Shown piece after piece: positions 63,846 through 64,000 of a DNA stretch of 64,000 nt (the stretch's first letter is position 1; the number at the start of each line of letters is the position of its first letter). The stretch spans positions 372,001 to 436,000 of the forward strand of contig NZ_CP045430.1 in NCBI RefSeq assembly GCF_005886805.2. The letters run 5' to 3'. A program made the position numbers and the translations under genes. Origin of the DNA: Pseudoalteromonas rubra. Lineage in GTDB: Bacteria; Pseudomonadota; Gammaproteobacteria; Enterobacterales; Alteromonadaceae. Below the pieces are notes generated by a model, which was not told the DNA's origin, made no database searches, and saw only the letters and a program-made list of their open reading frames with translations.

Positions 63846-64000
63846 ATGTTCAAGAACATTACGAAGCAACAATTAAAGCTTATCAAGGGTGCTGGAAGTG
63901 GCGGAGGTACAGAGCCCAAAACATTTGGAGTAAGCCCTATGACGCATAGTGGCCGCATTGATCCTGTGACAGTAATAACAGGCACAGGAGTCTTTGACCA
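63846..64000 (+). CDS. Small glycine-rich peptide gene (cut by right edge)
   Basis: 51 visible codons from an ATG with AAAGGAG six bases upstream. The N-terminus MFKNITKQQLKLIKGAGSGG has a basic helix followed by GAGSGGG, similar in shape to double-glycine leaders of exported peptides. The core continues with THSGRIDPVTVITGTG. No modification enzyme or transporter is visible in the window; the gene continues to the right. Assignment as a peptide precursor is a hypothesis. Confidence 0.4.
   Translation, partial: MFKNITKQQLKLIKGAGSGGGTEPKTFGVSPMTHSGRIDPVTVITGTGVFD

Noticed and set aside
1..64000. CRISPR array, rRNA, tRNA, integrase or intact prophage
   Set aside because: No regularly spaced repeats, RNA gene signatures, transposase or phage structural genes were seen on either strand.

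Overview
The window looks like a chromosomal segment of a marine gammaproteobacterium of the Alteromonadales, most probably Pseudoalteromonas or a close relative. This is inferred from the gene families (NorR/NnrS/Hmp cluster, long-form urocanase beside HutH, secreted chitin-type deacetylase, DUF5916-type outer membrane protein, many serine hydrolases and lipoproteins, MocR regulators), from moderate GC, and from a dispersed repeat with TATACCAATT-like ends. No rRNA, tRNA, CRISPR array, transposase or intact prophage is recognisable.

Layout. 0-3.2 kb: an adenylate cyclase cut by the left edge, an ATP-grasp ligase and a two-subunit bacterioferritin operon, all on the minus strand. 3.3-7.8 kb: nitric-oxide defence. 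The sensor-activator norR is divergent from a small membrane protein, nnrS and hmp; a sigma-54 promoter and two GT-N7-AC sites lie between them. 7.9-12.1 kb: a low-molecular-weight tyrosine phosphatase, a secreted polysaccharide deacetylase with a chitin-binding tail, and a hybrid histidine kinase. 12.2-19.9 kb: an ABC-type efflux or peptide-export operon (membrane fusion protein, ATPase, two FtsX-type permeases) followed by an NtrX/NtrY-like sigma-54 two-component system. TGTCC/GGACA half-sites and a possible sigma-54 promoter precede the operon.

20-33 kb: accessory functions. These include a histidine phosphatase, two tandem four-cysteine secreted proteins, a MocR regulator divergent from a GNAT/PaiB-like pair, a lipoprotein beta-lactamase-fold hydrolase, a DoxX/GNAT/lipoprotein operon, a rare two-domain S41 plus beta-lactamase-fold protein, and a YbbA/YbbP-type ABC system. 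33-42 kb: a small secreted protein, an ABC1 kinase, a VOC protein, an aldehyde dehydrogenase, a decayed gene, a lipoprotein, a MITE-like repeat, an OpgC-type membrane protein, and two XRE regulators, one of which heads an uncharacterised three-gene cassette.

42-47 kb: histidine catabolism (LysR regulator divergent from hutH-hutU). 47-58 kb: cell-surface and secreted functions (NPP-type phosphodiesterase, S66 peptidase, DUF5916 outer membrane protein, a CadC-like membrane regulator divergent from a 1160-residue PKD lipoprotein). 58-62.8 kb: a PLP decarboxylase divergent from a second MocR regulator, a protein of unknown function and a LysE exporter. The right end is decayed accessory DNA: an XRE remnant, a 58-codon ORF and the start of a small glycine-rich peptide gene cut by the edge.

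Most genes are ordinary chromosomal genes. The parts least explained by known systems are the 41.1-42.4 kb cassette, the tandem cysteine proteins at 20.7-21.5 kb, the operator architecture at 19.9-20.1 kb, the orphan terminator near 47.29 kb, and the peptide gene at the right edge.
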